Notes under the pieces: model-generated | What the model was told of the DNA's origin: nothing | Seen by the model: only the letters and a program-made list of their open reading frames with translations | Databases searched by the model: none | NCBI RefSeq assembly: GCF_016808095.1 | Contig: NC_068975.1 | Coordinates: forward strand, 27,827,501 to 27,891,500 | Direction: 5' to 3' | Origin: Vigna angularis | Taxonomy: Eukaryota; Streptophyta; Magnoliopsida; Fabales; Fabaceae | DNA: 64,000 nucleotides | Shown: positions 61,496-64,000 of the stretch, piece by piece | Layout: each line of letters opens with the position of its first letter | Numbering within the stretch: position 1 is the stretch's first letter | Translations under genes and position numbers: made by a program

Positions 61496-62483
61496 GAGAG
61501 TTGCTCCCTCCACCACCCCAAGTGTTCCCTACATCTCCCCGTTAATTTTTTTATTCCAAAAATATCCTATATTAATTTAATTTTTACCATTTAATTTTAT
61601 TTATCTTTTTTAAAACCCTAAATCTCCCTACACCCCTACACTTCCACACTTCTTACACCTGCACCACATACTGCAAAAGGGAGGCACAACTGGGGAGTTC
61701 GTGATGTGTCTGTCAAGCATGGTTTAGAATATGCTACTGGTACCAAAACATGGCTTAGAATATACTATTGGTACTAAAATAGAGGGTTCCAATATGAGAA
61801 AGCAAAAAATTGTTAAATCTAGGAATACTATCGAACACTCATCATCATGTGATTCTTCTCCTTCCTCTTACTCATGTTTGTTTTCACATGTTTAAGAAAA
61901 CCATGAGTTCTATTTTATGAGCCTAAGAAAATAAAATAACTAAATAATTGTAGATAGAATAAAGTTAATCCCATCCTTTGACTACCTTTATTGCAATATA
62001 TAGGATTGGTTTTTTGCAATATATAGTAACAGAAAAATATGTTCAATAGCAACACAAATCGAGTCCCGAAACCAAGCATGTGAACACCTACACATATTGC
62101 AGATACGGATTAAAGTCCACGTATTAAAACTCTAACATAATAAAGACTAATGTATCATAATTATGATAGAATCAAAACATTGACTTAGCAATCACTATAT
62201 GTGTGTGAAAACTTAGCATGTGGTTGGATAGATGTCAACATCCGTGGACTCTCGATTATTAAACGGATGTCAATATCCGTGGACTCTTGGTTATTAAACG
62301 GATGTCAGGATTACAAATATCGACATTCGTTTGTCCTTCAATGGATGTCGATATCCGTTCACGAATGTTGACATCCGTCTAAGAATCCAACGCATATTCA
62401 CATCTGTTTAAATATTACTGAAGGGTAAAAGAGGAATGGAGAGGTGCAAGAAGCAGTGTGTGGTGGTGGAAAGAGTAACTCCC
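61496..62483. mobile_element. Non-autonomous Mutator-like element
   Basis: 988 bp, flanked by the perfect 9-bp duplication TATGTCATG at 61487-61495 and 62484-62492. Ends: left GAGAGTTGCTCCCTCCACC; right, reverse-complemented, GGGAGTTACTCTTTCCACC. The interior has no ORF. It contains a cluster of short palindromes of the type GGATGTCAATATCCGT at 62231-62365. Confidence 0.85.
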
Positions 62484-62492
62484 TATGTCATG

Positions 62493-62994
62493 GGCTATTA
62501 CCAAATAAGGAAAAAAAGCCCAAGATAGACGACAAAAATTGGAGGAATGACTTGTTCGAAAAAATGTTATAATCTAGAAAAGTTAGAACTAAGATGGAAG
62601 AAAATAGAAAATAATAAATTATTTTTTAAAGTTGTTAAGCCAATTTAGTCACAAGGTGTTATATTGTTTCACTTTTTCAAAATTAGATTCCTAATTAAGA
62701 AAAAAAAATGAGAGAATATCTAAACTAGTTAAACCTTATTTCATCTATCTATACAAATATTTTCACTTGAGAGCAAAAACAATAATTCGTATTCTATTGT
62801 TGGGCTACAATAATTGTTCAAAAGCATATTTAATATATATATAAAAGATAAACTAATCAAATCAGATGTTAAACAAATCTAACAAAAGTAAAAAAAAAAA
62901 AAGCAATACTTCTTTATTAACATATTGAACCATAAGTAAATATATGAAAACTCTCTTAATCAACAAAGATGATACATGATATGCTCATCAAACA
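62493..62994. other. Intergenic, no gene seen
   Basis: AT-rich sequence between two transposons. Nothing recognisable. Confidence 0.5.
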
Positions 62995-63004
62995 TAATTA
63001 GAAT

Positions 63005-63280
63005 GGGTTAAATATATTTTTAGTCCCTAAACTATTGGTCATTTTTGGTTTTCGTCCCTCTTCCAAAGTAAGGTACACTTTAGTCCTCAATCTTTAAAAA
63101 ACGTTCGTTTTAGTCGAAAAAACGAACGTTTTGAGGACTAAAACGAGGACTAAAAACAAAATTTTGAGGACTAAAACGAACGTTTTTCTAAAGAATGAGG
63201 ACTAAAGTGTACCTTACTTTGGAAGAGGGACGAAAATCAGAAATGACCAATAGTTTAGGGACTAAAAACATATTTAACCC
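63005..63280. mobile_element. Foldback MITE with GGGTTAAATAT ends
   Basis: 276 bp, nearly all a hairpin with arms of about 115 bp. The left end is GGGTTAAATATATTTTTAGT and the right end, reverse-complemented, GGGTTAAATATGTTTTTAGT. A 10-bp duplication, TAATTAGAAT, lies at 62995-63004 and 63281-63290. I associate this end sequence with MITEs common in legume genomes. A smaller palindrome around AACGTTCGTTTT sits at the centre. Confidence 0.88.
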
Positions 63281-63290
63281 TAATTAGAAT

Positions 63291-64000
63291 ATTATTTATA
63301 TAATTATATATTATTAAATTAAAGGCTAAAATATCTAATGATTTTTATATTTATAAAAAAATTTCAATTTAGTTTTCTCATTTTAAGTTGTCTTAATGAG
63401 ATCCTTAATCTTGAAAATGTTTAACAAATAAGTCATTTTTGTTAAGTGGACATAAACAAATATGCTGATATGGTACACAATACACATGGTGATTTGAATA
63501 ATTTTATTATATGAAATTGGAGTTTAATTTGATGAGTGAAATTGGATTTTAATTTATTAGATGACATTATTGAGTTGGACACTATGCTTAGAACAAAAAT
63601 TAGGAATTTAATGCATATTAAAATAATAAACAATTTATTAAAATTATAAAATTAAATATAAATAATTTTTATAATTTTACTGTAAAATTTTTATTTACTT
63701 TAGTTTTATAATTAAAAGAATGGTTAAGTTTGAAAAATGTGAAACAAAAAAAATTAAATTTAAAGAGAATAAAATTGTTAAAATAAATATTTTTATTTAG
63801 AAAAAAATTTATTTAAAGATTAATATTAGAAAGCAAACGTGGAAAAAAATCCTTATAGATTTTAAAATAATATCTTATAATATAATAATCAATTATTTGT
63901 ATATAAGATATTCATAAATTATAGTTTATATTATATAATAATTTGTTATCTATACTATTATACATAACATGTTTCTTCTTTTGCTTTTTTGAAATTTTAC
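63291..64000. other. Intergenic, no gene seen
   Basis: Very AT-rich sequence to the window end with only chance ORFs. Confidence 0.5.

Overview
This is plant nuclear DNA: AT-rich, with intron-split genes whose exons join in frame at GT-AG borders, plant gene families, and several classes of plant transposon. The gene set, an Ogre/Tat-type retrotransposon and a MITE with GGGTTAAATAT ends suggest a eudicot, probably a legume. I cannot name the genus. All exon coordinates were worked out by hand.

The left third (1-14.3 kb) holds two convergent genes. The first (+, 495-7901) encodes the C-terminal half of a Dicer-like 2 protein: platform/PAZ, two RNase III domains with all acidic catalytic residues, and a dsRNA-binding domain. 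No helicase is visible. Either it is a short Dicer with its own promoter, or its helicase exons lie left of the window. The second (-, 8857-14294, eight exons) is a membrane-anchored GH18 chitinase-domain protein like CHID1. From 15.0 to 21.5 kb there is a Tourist-like MITE, a 1.0-kb Mutator-type element with 9-bp target duplications and a GC-rich interior, and about 4 kb of a degenerate 7-bp tandem repeat (unit AACCTGT) in two blocks.

The middle (24-45 kb) is the gene-rich part. It holds a plastid phospholipase A1 of the PLIP family (+, 26580-29141), a long nucleotidyltransferase/PAP-like protein (+, 30862-36415), a group-I-like cyclic nucleotide-gated channel (+, 40622-44130, with one GC-AG intron) and a non-specific lipid transfer protein (-, 44736-45206). 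The lipase-nucleotidyltransferase pair matches, from memory, the Arabidopsis neighbours At3g61680-At3g61690, so this is probably a conserved ancestral block.

The right third (46-63.3 kb) is transposon territory with no host gene that I can support. It contains a 1.9-kb hAT-type element (8-bp duplication) and a 1.5-kb Mutator-type foldback element (9-bp duplication) split by a 7.6-kb Ogre/Tat-type LTR retrotransposon on the minus strand (5-bp duplication). Two further Mutator-type elements (9-bp duplications) and one short MITE (10-bp duplication) follow. The retrotransposon has nearly identical LTRs but only a broken gag and no pol, and three separate tandem arrays just upstream of its 3' LTR. 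The ends of the Mutator-type elements resemble one another, so one family seems to have inserted here repeatedly.
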